Shown piece after piece: positions 23,362 to 34,650 of a stretch of DNA of 64,000 bases. Within the stretch, counting starts at the first letter, position 1, and each line of letters opens with the position of its first letter. This stretch comes from Melampsora larici-populina 98AG31 (taxonomy: Eukaryota > Basidiomycota > Pucciniomycetes > Pucciniales > Melampsoraceae). Made by a program: the position numbers and the translations under genes. The notes below the pieces were generated by a model that was given only the letters and a program-made list of their open reading frames with translations, was not told where the DNA came from and did no database searches. Where the stretch lies: positions 1,653,481 through 1,717,480 of the forward strand of contig NW_006768766.1 in NCBI RefSeq assembly GCF_000204055.1, written 5' to 3'.

Positions 23362-25827
23362 GGCGAAGGACAGCAAACTTCCTAAGTAGAATCAATCAAA
23401 TAAACAGTTCGACAGGGTTGGAGTCGGAGATGACGACGTCGTATTAAAAGTATCTGGACGGGCGTTAGGAGGCTCCAATAACTGCTGTTAGAGATAGCGT
23501 GTAAGAGCGCCTATCTCAAGGCGGTGAACGCAAATAACGATGCTTGCGCTAAGATGTTAGTATTTTGATAGTCAATGAGGCTGAGGTTCTCGAATAAGCA
23601 GCGGGGTATGAGTCTTGGGGTCAGGCCTGCAGGAGTTTTAAATGTCTTCGCTGGATCTTCGTACGTCTAAGAACTGTCACGGAATCCTTCACATAGAGAC
23701 AATCGTTAGCAGGTAGTAGATGAAGATCATTTAGCGCTGAGGAGTGTGATGCCGATCGACCAGATCCCTCCACTCGATCGACGACTGGTGAAGGAAGCAT
23801 GTGGACTTACCGCACGAGATACAGAGATGATTTCAAGCTATGGACAAGTTGATATGCGACTTTTATTTTTCACTGACTTGCAATCTGGGTCTGGAAAAGG
23901 ACTCTTCACGATGACTGATGTTTATGAAGTTATGCCACATACGATATACGATACTAGAAAATAATGTTCAAAGAGACTCAGTGAAAATATAAACCAAGCG
24001 GGTGACAAAAAAAAGGAGGTGAAAAGAGATACAAGACATCAGTGGTAATGTCATGAATAGGAGAGTTTCGTTGAGTGATTACCGGGGAATACGACCAGCG
24101 CTTACGAGGATGAAGAACGTACGGGGAGATCCGGAAACTTGATATCGAGCGATCAGCGATGTACTCGATTGAAGCACCAGAAGTCAGGGACCTGGGTCAA
24201 AAAAAAGCGCAAGTATGCATGGTCAGTCTAGAGCACAAGAAAGGAGATACATCGGAAAGTTAACAATACTCCTGGCTACAAACCATCCTATGATCCATCA
24301 ACAATTTCCCTTCAATGGACCACAGCAATCACAAGGATAATCCAACGGGATCGATGACTGCATCCATCCCAAATCAATTACATCACTCATCCACTACTTC
24401 GGAAGCGATGGATATCATGAATGACACGCCGTCAACTCGCACTCAGCCGCTCGGCCAGTGTGCCTCGAATGATGGGTGTTTGGTGTGGTTTTCGAGATGT
24501 CTGGTCGATCTTAAAAGCGAGCCATGTGTGACTGCATGCAGATTCAACGTGACGCCGGGTACATCAATTTTTCAGGGAGGGTATGAAGTAAATGTGCTCA
24601 TAGGGCGCCAAAAACATTGAGAGCCTGATCGAGAGTTCAGGATTTTGGCTCACACCGTCCAACTTTATTTTTTTCACATTGATCTATGCGAGAAGCTGGC
24701 ATGTCGCCGCGAATAGTTGCCGGTGTAGTGAAATAGTCTTAAGGAGATCCAAGACAGGCCGATGTAGTGACGAACAAGCTCCATATTGTGCACAAAAAAC
24801 TACCCCAGTACTTCAGGGTGATTCAAGCTACCCACATCCAAGGACATCTTGGGGGAGAAGGACTCGGAGAATTTGTTTACATTGGTTGTCGAAGTTCCTC
24901 GATTCTGCATTGATAGAAAAGGTACCCACCCCACTGTCACCCGCCAAGGTAGGCTTCTATTCAGCTGAAATATAAAGTCCTCTCCTTTCCTAATATATGT
25001 GGCACATGGTTCAGTGTGAAGGTGTGTAAAATGGAGCCGTTTTGGTTCAAAGACGGATCTGATTGTTTGATACCTACCCTCGTTTCTCAATGTCCCATTC
25101 CCAACTTGACTATATAGATATGTCCCTCCTCATTGCAGGCTCCGGGGGACGGCTCCGGGCGATGTCTGCGATTGGTGGGGCTTATGTTAAGCTATATAGG
25201 GAAACTATACTTGGGGAAGCCTGTACCCCAAGTTCATCCCGGCAACTGTGCCGCCGTGTATAATCAATTTACCGCACAAGTAGCTCTCCTGGCCGTGGCT
25301 CTTGGTCGCAATCAAAGATCGGGTCTTCTCTCATGTGCCCTTTTGTTCTAATTTTGAATCTTCAGCTTGCTCTTTTGGGACTTTCATCTTTTGACTTCAC
25401 TCTTACTTAAAAGTGCCGTGAAAAGGCTCACAAGAATGCATGTACGTTCAGAAAAAGCGGTATTTAACAGCGAAGAAAGATGATGAGCTGATTTCTTAGA
25501 ATGTGATGGATGGGTCAATTTCCAACTGCATACCTTTTGCAGCGCTTCGAATCTTGAATGAACTTAGCCAACCTTGCTCGCAGGCTCAGCTCAACGCCGC
25601 TTTTGATGGAGTGAGCCAGAGTGAGGCTTACAAGTTCACCTTGTGCACTTGAGGCCCCGCAGGAGGGATGACCCAGCCAGACCCGACCCGGCCGAATCCA
25701 ACGGTGTCAACGGTAGATGCGCTCAGTACTGTACCGCAAGTCGTCCTCGATTTCGAAGGCAAAAAAAAATCAACACTTCATTTTTTTGGTAAGCTCATCA
25801 AACATTTTTTTATCAACCTTGCCATCA
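23362..25827. other. Long divergent intergenic region between chitinase and NOP12
   Basis: Promoters of the minus-strand chitinase and plus-strand NOP12. A 101-codon frame at 24315-24620 and shorter ones at 23746-23964, 24679-24975 and 25063-25351 have no motif, no clear splice context and uneven composition, so I do not call genes. At 25665-25700 there is a CCAGCCAGACCCGACCCGG-type direct repeat close upstream of NOP12. Confidence 0.4.
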
Positions 25828-28800
25828 ATGGCCACAGAATTGAAGAAGTCAAAAAAGTCAAAAAAGCGAGAATCTGAGTTAATCGAATCAACTGATATTA
25901 TCATGAAGAATCCTACAAATCATATTGAAGAAACTTCAATCCAGCCTAAAAAGAAAAAATCAAACATTGATAAATCAAAGGACTCTAGCAAAGACTCATC
26001 AGATCAAATTACTTTAGAAATAGAAGAAGTTGAAACATCAAAAAATCAACCCGATTCTCAGGAAAAGAAGAAGAAAAATAAGAAATTGGATTCAGTAGTG
26101 GTAGATGTGTCTAAGCTCGAGACTTCAGACTCGGGCAAAAAAGAGAATGTTGAAGAGAAAGAGAATGTTAAAGCAGTAGAAAACGAAGACAACGTTGAAA
26201 AGAAAAAGAAGAAGAAAAAGTCAGTTTCAAAAGTGGAAGACGTACCCAAAATCGAGGTCTCAAAATTAGACCAGAAAGACAATGTCGAAGCAGTGGAAAA
26301 GGAAAATAATGTTGAAAAGAAAAAGAAAAAAAAGAAATCAGATTCAAAAGTGGAAGACGCACCCAATGTCGACACTTCAGTTCTTGCTCTAGGAAAGGAA
26401 GAGAGTATTACAGTAGTAGATAACGGAAACAAAGTCGAAAAGAAAAAGAAGAAGTCAAAAACAGATTCAAAGGTGGAAAAGGTACCCGATATCGAGACTC
26501 CAGATCTTGTTTTACAAAAGGAAGAAAGTGCCAAAGTAGCAGATAACGGAAACAATACTGAAAAGAAAAAGAAGAAGAAGAAAATAGACTCAAACTCGGC
26601 AGACGCACCCAACCTCGAGCCATCAGATTTACCTTCAGGTAAGGAAGAGAGTGTCAAGGTGTTAGATAACGAACTCAATACTGAAAAGAAGAAGACGAAG
26701 AAGAAATCAGATTCCAAAGTGGCAGATGTACCCAAGATCGAGACTCCAGATTTTCTTTTAGGCAAGAAAGAGAGTGAAAAAGTTGTAGATAGTGAACTCG
26801 ATACTCTTTTCAAATCATCGGTGAGTGAACATAATCTTTTAACCTTTTTGCGATCTCAAATTAACATGTTTGATGCTATATCATTTGTATCTCCTGTCAG
26901 GCTTTTCTGCCAGCTTCTGTACCCGATATACGAACAACGCAAAATGCGACCTCCTCCAAGCCTACAGCCAAAAAAGCAGAAAACCCTTCCACAAACACCA
27001 ATCTCCCTCGTACCTCAACTTTATCTTCAAAGCAACCCAACCCCGTCGTCGAGTCAGACGAACGCCCAGATACCGGAACTTCTGAAGAGGTTCGTTCGGC
27101 CTTACAAAAAGCTCAACGCTTTGCACAATCTTTACGAGCAGCCCCATCGACCACCTCAACCAACACCAAATCTCGAGCCATTATCTCGGGCAATGTTTCT
27201 TCTGATGAAGAAACCGGACAAGAGTTAGATGATGATGATGACGACGAATCTGTATCCAACCTTGTCCATGAGACCCTTCTTTCTCGAAAAAATTCTGCTC
27301 CTAACTCACATCAGCGTACTCGAAAAACTCGACCAAGCATTCTAAACGAAACTCCAGAAGAGCGTAACTTGCGCACTGTTTTCGTCGGAAATGTCAACGT
27401 AGACTGTGTCAAGAATAAAGTGAGGCCTATTTCATCTTGTGTTTTAAAAAGTTTTTTTGAATCGATAATAATATGATCTTAAATCACTCTAGGCTCTTGC
27501 GCGTGACTTGATCGATCATCTCTTGAATCCTGAATCAGAGTCCGAACCCCTGGCGCCACGCTCACGCATAGAATCTTATCGTTTCCGTGGAATCCCTCTA
27601 GCGACACCCATCGTCAGCCGTGAACAACAACCTGAAAACCGATCAGAAAAACGGTCCAAAACATGGCGGGAGACTCAAAATTCGTCACACGCTGATCCAT
27701 CTGGGAAACCTACTTTGGACAATCCTGAAGGTGGTAGGGTAGGTCGAAGAGGAGCCAAGACAGCCTTTGATGAAACAGGAACAGCCACACTTCCAGAAGT
27801 GCAGTATCTTACCCCGAACCAGAAACGCAAAGTAGGCTATGTGACTGGCGATTTACATCCAGAGGCCAAATCTTGTGTTGCCTACTTGGTCATCTCACCA
27901 CCACCCGAATCTTCACAATCCGAAGAAGATGGTTCTTCACTGACCGCGCAAGAGCTTGCCAAGTTGATCAGCGAAAAGAGTGACGCTACAAGTTTTATGG
28001 GACATGTCCTTCGATGTGATCTGGCTGGAGCCCGGCGTATCTCTCAAGATGGATCAGACGACGCGCAAATCATCGATTTTGGAGAGCAGCGTCGGACGCT
28101 GTATATCGGTGGCCTAGATTTCATGGAGCACGAGGACACTGTTCGAAAAGCTGTTGAAGCCCAACTGACGGCTGAAAAGGAAGGCCCTCCTTCTGATGGT
28201 GGGACATGGGTAGAGCGAGTTCGACTTGTGAGAGATAAGGGAACTTCACTTGGTAAAGGATTTGGGTATGTGTTACTTAAAGTATGTACGTTTTCGACTT
28301 TTGAAGATCATGATCAATATACTTGGTCCTAAATTGAGTGCAATGCTGATTTTGGATGCATTGATTTATATAGTCAAAAGATGCAGTCGAAGAGATGTTA
28401 GCACTAGAGTCTTTCAAGATTGGAAAACGTAAAGTCCGAGTACAAAAGTATGTTGTTCCAGGTAAATGTTCAGCCCTCAAAAAGTTAGGTCAACAAATCC
28501 AAACACCATCAACTTCCACTTCAAACGATAAACACGAAAAACCAAGCAAACGAGTTAAACTTGATCTTACACGAGACGTTCCTGCGATTTATAAAGGTCC
28601 AGATCTTTCTGAGGCACTTAAATCGAAAACTAAAGATGAAAGGAAATCCATCAAGATGAGTACACCTGCTAGAGTAGAAAGAAGAATCCTTAAGAAACAA
28701 GCTAAGTTGAAACTCAAGATTGCTGGACAAGAAGTTGATAAGAAGATTGAAGCTGTGAAGTCTAAACCACTCAAACGATCTATCAAGAAACCTATGAGCC

Positions 28801-28844
28801 GGGCACCCAAACAGCAACGTCGTCCGGATAAGAAGAAGGCATGA
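25828..28844 (+). CDS. NOP12: NOP12-type nucleolar RNA-binding protein
   Basis: Four exons (25828-26820, 26901-27419, 27493-28281, 28374-28844) close to 923 residues. Yeast Nop12 is a nucleolar RRM protein for 5.8S/25S rRNA maturation. RRM1 starts at RTVFVGNVNVDCVKNK and is interrupted by an intron; RRM2 starts at RRTLYIGGLDFMEHEDTV with RNP1-like LGKGFGYVLLK, followed by the family tail KIGKRKVRVQKYV. The C-terminus is Lys-rich. The N-terminal 330 residues are a low-complexity acidic/Lys-rich extension with tandem repeats, which makes the protein about twice the yeast length. The start at MATELKKSKKSKK is chosen because the upstream in-frame part looks like leader sequence. Confidence 0.9.
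26160..26800 (+). repeat. Tandem ~41-residue Lys/Glu repeats in NOP12
   Basis: About five copies of a unit of about 41 codons (roughly 120-125 bp). Each has a lysine run (EKKKKKKK), then SDSKVED-P-IET, then a GKEES-KVVDN stretch. The copies differ by substitutions but keep order and phase, so they arose by tandem duplication. They alternate strongly basic and acidic segments, typical of nucleolar low-complexity regions. Confidence 0.8.
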
Positions 28845-29806
28845 TACAAAGACTGTGAGTTTGAGTTTGTTTATCTCCCTTTTTGTTGTTCTTACAGATC
28901 TTGAGCTGATCGCCCATTCCTGATGTTTTTAAGTTCATTTTTTTAATCAAAGATGATAGCTCAGTAGCTCAATGACATGATAGAGCATCTGACGTTGTCT
29001 TCGACGGTAGCTTGCTCAGTTTTGCCATGTCCTATTAATGTTAATGAAAAGTGATTGTAGGATGAAAACATTGTAACTGCAAAACTCCTTGACGGTTGCT
29101 TGAAAAAGAAATGAACAATTAAGATCTGAAAAGGTTCTAGTTGGATTCCTCATAGATAGATCTTGATGAGGAATTTTGTTAATTCCATAATTTGGATGTG
29201 AGGCTCCCTAAAAGATGAACTTTTGATAAATTCCTCTTATTCAGCCCATCCAGATGGTTTATACGACAATATCTGAGGGTATTGCAATTTGTGGTAGTCA
29301 AGTTTGGAAAGATATATATCTAATTTGTGCTGAAGTTGAAACTTGGTGATGGTCAAAAGAGTTGGCTCAAAGATGCATAAAACTCCTCAACCTCTATTAG
29401 AAACATACAGAATAAGATTTATCCATAGCTTTGTAAAACCATCTTTTTACTATCTATTTTGTTATATTTTGTTCCCATCTTCTTCTATGAAAAAAGAAGA
29501 TAAGCTAGTTTTTCCAAGTGATTGAAAGTCATATGAGGTTTTGATGAAAGTATGAAGATATGAGAGTGGTTTTAAAGAGCCCCAATGTCACAGTCAATGA
29601 TCTATTCTTTGTAAACGTGTCGGTACCGCTCTTGGCCCCGAAGTGGTCTCAAATCCCAATCCACCCACTTCAAGCTGTGCAACATCCACCACCACGACAT
29701 CGACATCGAACAGAAAACCATCAAACTAATCAAATCACTTCACTTCACTCCACTTCACTAAACAAACACACAAAAGACAAGTGTTCTATTGAAATAAACA
29801 ATCAAA
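28845..29806. other. Spacer between NOP12 and the ubiquitin-like gene
   Basis: AT-rich 3' flank of NOP12 and promoter of the next plus-strand gene. The last 120 bases before 29807 carry a run of CACTTCACTTCACT and CAAAC units of leader type. No gene seen. Confidence 0.4.
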
Positions 29807-30990
29807 ATGGACGTAGTTCTACAAGGTCAAAAATTAGATGAAGAAATCAATGCGATCAAACGACATTTACAAGCAATCTCAAATCAATCATTAAAATTAA
29901 ATCATGATTATAGTTCACCAACTAATCAAAGACCAAGAAAAGTTAATATTCCTCAGGTAAGACTTCTTTGGAACCTGTCTTTTTCATTCTTTCTTTCCAT
30001 TCCACGGTGATTCGATTAAAAACCGTTGAAAGATCATCATAACTTTATTAATCTTACTAATCTGAAACTTATTGACGTTTTGCTTTCTTAATTCATCATC
30101 TCGATCGTCCTGTTGATTTTTATCCTATTTTTGCTTTTATTCATCTCTCATCAGATTCCCTTGGCTGAACTTCCTGAACCTAATTTCAATTCCACTACCA
30201 CCGATAGTTCTTCATCAGGTTAGTTCTTTTTCGATCATATCTCATAACTCTTTCACTAATACTTCATTTCTTAATCTTCACAGAACCTATCCCTTTGACC
30301 ATCAAGTCATTAAAACCAGCTCTGGTCTTCAATTTGACTTGTTCACCTACTTCAACCATTGCCGAATTAAAACAACAATTAATCAAATCCAACAGTACAG
30401 CACCATCTCTAGATTCTCAACGTTGGTTATACAAAGGAAAAGCTTTGGCAGATAACAAACTTTTGAAAGAATACGATTCCATCAAACCCAACGAAACGAT
30501 TCATCTGATGATCAAAGCCAGCAGTATGACTCCTAGTTCAGCCTTAACGGCTTCTAACCCAACCGAATCAGAAGATCCAACGACTCCAAAAGCCAATATC
30601 TTATCATCATCCACTTCTGATACTTCTCAACGTTCTCCCAACCCTCCTGTACCGATGAACATTCCAAAGATCACCATGGAAAATGATGGAGGTCAAATGG
30701 GAGAGATTCCGATCATTGCTAGATCTAGATCAGGTTCAGTTCATACCAATGCATCTCATTCACCTCATACTGGTATCTCGGAATCCTTTAGATCCTTGGT
30801 GACTAAAAACGAATTTTGGGTAGACTTGAAGGATTTCTTGACTCAACAGTTTGGTCCTTATGGACCGGGTGAATCGAATGCAAGACAGATGTGGGAACAT
30901 TGGTTTATTGCTAGTAAGGAATGGTTATCGGCTAGTGATATTGCTAGAATTAGAGAAGCCGCTGGGATTTCTGGTATGGCTGGACGTTGA
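29807..30990 (+). CDS. Ubiquitin-like protein, GET5/UBL4-like candidate
   Basis: Three exons (29807-29956, 30155-30218, 30284-30990) close to 306 residues. After a short helical N-terminus (VLQGQKLDEEINAIKRHLQA) comes a ubiquitin-like fold: IPLTIKSLKPALVFNLTCSP, STIAELKQQLIK, then RWLYKGKALADNKLLKEYD and ETIHLMIKA. A Ser/Pro-rich linker leads to a conserved C-terminal helical part (FWVDLKDFLTQQF, MWEHWFIASKEWLSASDIAR). No di-Gly end exists, so it is not a conjugated modifier. An N-terminal helix, a central ubiquitin-like domain and a C-terminal helical domain resemble Get5/Mdy2 and UBL4A of the tail-anchored protein insertion pathway, but the match is by layout rather than by clear sequence motif. 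Confidence 0.75.
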
Positions 30991-31695
30991 TTAATGTGAA
31001 TCATGGGGTTTTCTTTTTCTTCATGTTTTAGATGTGCTTTGAAGAACGAAGAATATGAGCAGAGAACTAGCTATGTAGTCAGAGAAGAAGTTTGATTTTT
31101 GTTCGAGGTTTTAGACTCATCATCCTGATATGACCTTATATTTTTGAAGGTCTTCTTTTTATTTTCACTTTGTTTTCAATTTCAAGCGATGTGATTTAAC
31201 TGAAAGTCAAATGTGGGGATATACTTAAAATTGAAGAAACATGCTCGAGTTGCTTAGTTTTGAGTGAACTATGAGATTTGAAGGTGAGGATTCATGAGAA
31301 TAATAATTCATAAAATCGATCGATCACAATTTAAATCCAAACAATTTCCAACTTGATCAAATCATTCTGAATGATTGATATGATATACCAAGAATTAATC
31401 AATGAAATGTTCAAGATCAAGAATAAGGAAAGAAAACATTGAGAGTTAAAGAAGAAAATAAAGTAAAAATCATCCAAAAAAAAATATCAAGTCTTTACAT
31501 TCTTCTTTTGTCATTCAATCTTTGATAACCAATGAATGAACAATACAAATCCATTATTGATCAGTAGAGTATATTTATAAATGAATGAAATGAAGTGAAG
31601 GTATGAGTAGAGAGAATCCATAAAGAGATTGAATATCGAGATTTGATTGATTAAGCCAAAAAGACTGAAAAAGTTCAAAGTTTGGTGATTCAAAT
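30991..31695. other. Convergent 3' spacer
   Basis: AT-rich sequence between the ends of the ubiquitin-like gene (+) and ERG6 (-). Nothing recognisable in it. Confidence 0.4.
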
Positions 31696-33020
31696 CTAAT
31701 TCTCTGGTTTCTTAGAAACAAACTAAACCAAGGAATCAAACAGCAAAGTATAAGTCAAGACGAACAAAAGATTGAGAAAGAAAAATCGACTTACCAACAT
31801 CATTGGAGTAAACAATTTACTTTCACCACCAGCCACTAAAGCATCAGCCGCGACCTTCAAAGCTTCACCGACTTCAAAAGTACCTTTATGAGCCATTCCC
31901 AAGAATTCTAAAACCTTTACAGTACTCTGAGTGATGACTTTACCCATCCAAGTCATTCTAAAGACCATCACATAATCCCATAAAGTTTGACATTCACTTA
32001 AATTACCACGTAAAGGATAAAACCAAGGGATCTCATCACCTACATCAGCTAAATCTTGTTCGACTTGGATTTCGAATCCTACTGATTTTAAGGCTGATCT
32101 TGCTTCTTTGATGGTTCTCATTTCGGCTATTCCATCTCCTAATTCGATGCCATGACTAATCTTTCTGTGTTCTGGATTCGTTTTATCATATTCATCCGTC
32201 ATACACCATTCATACATTCCAAACTAAACCAAAAAAAACCAAAAAAAGATCAAAAAGAAGATTAATTTAAGTATATAAAACAAGGATGGGAAAATGGATT
32301 AGATTCAAGATGAAGACTTACGACCCCACCCGGTTTTAAAACCTTAAAGATCTCACCATAAACACCTTCCCAAGTTGGAGCATGACAAGTAGCTTCGATA
32401 GCATAAACAGCATCAAAAGAGTTTTCACCAAACTGTTCAACCAGTTTCATAAAATCACCTTTAACAAACTCGATTTGATCTTCCGAAATCTTTACATCTG
32501 AATTATACTTTTTAGCTCGATTGATTTGATATTGATTATTATTGATTCCAATGATTTTCACTTCACTAAACCTATGTATCTCTCGTGCTGGTCCTCCGAC
32601 TCCACAACCTACATCTAAGACTTTCATACCGGGTTTTAATCCAATCTTTGATGCTAAAAAGTGTTCGTGTCTTGCAATGGCTTGATAAAATGATTCACCA
32701 GGGTAATATCTAGCGAAATGAAAATTCTTTAAACCCACCACCACACACACACAAAGAAGAAAAACATTATTAATCATCAAAACCTTTTGGTTTTAAGAAT
32801 CGGTCTTCAGATCACTTACTTTACCCCAACCATATTCATATAAATCAGTTGCACCATCATAGTATGAATTCGTTACGTTTTCATATTCATCGATTCTTTT
32901 TTGATGATCTGATTGATTATCTTGATTTGAATCTGATTTCCAAAATTTAGTATAATTTGCAATCCCATTTGAATCTTTAACTGATTTTCTTTGATTTAAT
33001 TCTGATGTTGGTTTAGTCAT
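31696..33020 (-). CDS. ERG6: Sterol 24-C-methyltransferase
   Basis: Four exons (33020-32820, 32726-32322, 32223-31795, 31722-31696) close to 353 residues, the usual family length. It transfers a methyl group from S-adenosylmethionine to C-24 of zymosterol in ergosterol synthesis, at ER and lipid droplets. Seen: [26 protein letters not shown] (sterol-binding region), SAM motif [31 protein letters not shown], motif II region [21 protein letters not shown], and the C-terminal sterol methyltransferase part [13 protein letters not shown] and IPWFYPLRG. The last exon codes only FVSKKPEN. In rusts the main sterols are 24-alkylated, which agrees with an intact gene. Confidence 0.96.
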
Positions 33021-34182
33021 GATGACTTGATGAACTTTTTTTCGTTTGTTTAGGTATTTATATTCAAGTTGGATTGTATTTTACTTTAAACTGAAGTTGT
33101 GTTTTTTTTCTTTTGGTTGATGAGATTGAAGTGATTGGAAATTTATTGAGGTTTTAATTGGGGTACTGTATTTCACTGAGATGTCAATCGGATGACATTC
33201 AATGCAAATTCAGGTCTTTTTTTCCCTTTTATTGCATGAAACACAAAGTTGATTGCGCGCTTCACAGAGCTCAGGGATTTTGTATCCCCCTCTTGACCCC
33301 CTATGTCCTAACGTCTACCAGAGTCACAAGGGAGAAAGGAGGGTGGGATAGAGTGATCGCTGTACCGATGGTTTGGTTTAAACACAATTCGGGTCCGATT
33401 CGAAAACTCGGCTCCGATTTACAACTCAAAGTTTTAAGACTCAATCGGTCCGACTCCCGATTTCATAAACTCGGTTTTTTTTTGTCAATTAACCTTGTTG
33501 ATATTTCTACCAAGTCTCGTCCCTCAAAGTTGCTCTCTCATTCTCTTCTTTCTTTCTGATATTTTAGAAAATCCTTTTAAAAACCCGCCCTCCATCCCAG
33601 AGTTGAGGACTTTTTCCTCCTCAAGCCTATATACTCTTGTCATGACTCATCAGGCCCAGGGGTACTAAATCATAGCAAGAAAATCATTCCTTACTTTATA
33701 TTTTTACCCCTCACCTTACCACACAAGCTCTTGCTGTAGGTAGATTGGACCTGACGAGATTTTTCCTATAGCCATCTAGAGTTATAGTTTTAAATATATA
33801 GGAGATACAGCTACTTGACACCACTCTACAAATCAATGTACAAACTTGACTCCCAAATCCAATTCAACATTTCTCAAATCATAGTAAACTTCCTATTCTC
33901 AAAAAGTATATCCAAATCCAAAGTTCATATGTGTTTTTTTTCATTACGTATGTAAAAGGATTTAAAAAGTTTCCTTACGTTTTCACTTTACAAAAAAAAG
34001 AAAAAAACTGTGTAATTGTCTACGTGTTTGATTTTAAGTCAAAAAAAAACTTGACCAAATTGAAAAAAAATGAAGTCAAGTGAAATTTTAATCATGTATT
34101 TTATAGAGAAAAACAAAATGGTTTTATGATTTTTTGTTTTGTTCTTTTGAAAGAGAAATTGGAAGGTACATGTATGAAAAAA
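33021..34182. other. Spacer upstream of ERG6
   Basis: ERG6 promoter followed by AT-rich DNA with poly-A/T runs at 33950-34080. A block at 33380-33480 has repeated TCGG/CCGA words (tccgattcgaaaactcgg). The 133-codon frame at 33158-33559 has no motif; I do not call it. Confidence 0.35.
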
Positions 34183-34403
34183 GTTACTATAGAGAAAAGA
34201 GTTACTATAGAGAAAAGAGTTACTATAGAGAAAAAAAGTACTATAGAGAAAAAAGTTACTATAGAGAAAAAAAGTGACTATAGAAAAAAAGTGACTATAG
34301 AGAAAAAGTGACTATAGAGAAAAAAGACACTACTATAGAGAAAAAGTGACTATAGAGAAAAAAGACACTACTATAGAAAAAAAAGATACTACAATAGAAA
34401 ACA
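34183..34403. repeat. Minisatellite of ACTATAGAGAAAA units
   Basis: About 12 direct copies of a 15-20 bp unit built on actatagagaaaa, with spacers that change from gagtt to aagtg to aagacact along the array. The gradual change suggests stepwise tandem growth. The apparent reading frame through it (34126-34311) is not a gene. Confidence 0.9.
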
Positions 34404-34650
34404 AAAAAAGGGATTCATACAAACTGATAGATTTGTGAAAAAAAAGAAAAGAAAAAGATATATGTAGATTTGATTGATTGAAAATGATATGTAAAGAGGA
34501 TCCACACTGGTTACACAAGAATGAAAACGATCAGGGAAAAGATACTATTAACCAAACCCATAAAAGTACATCTAATGTCCAAACCAAAAAACACACACAC
34601 AAAAAGCTTAATGATGATTTCAGTCTTGATGAAATCTTGGAATTTGAAGA

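Noticed and set aside
24315..24620. 101-codon plus-strand frame between chitinase and NOP12
   Set aside because: Starts with ATG but has no recognisable domain, and I found no convincing splice continuation.
26058..26813. 251-codon antisense frame over the NOP12 repeats
   Set aside because: Lys codons read backwards give Phe/Ser runs; it is a composition artefact.
28961..29035. tRNA-like stretch (tagctcagtagctcaatgacatgatagagc)
   Set aside because: It recalls an A box, but there is no B box (GGTTCGA type) and no acceptor stem pairing.
34126..34311. Repetitive frame through the minisatellite (VTIEKK repeats)
   Set aside because: A simple repeat translated; no stops only because the unit lacks them in that frame.
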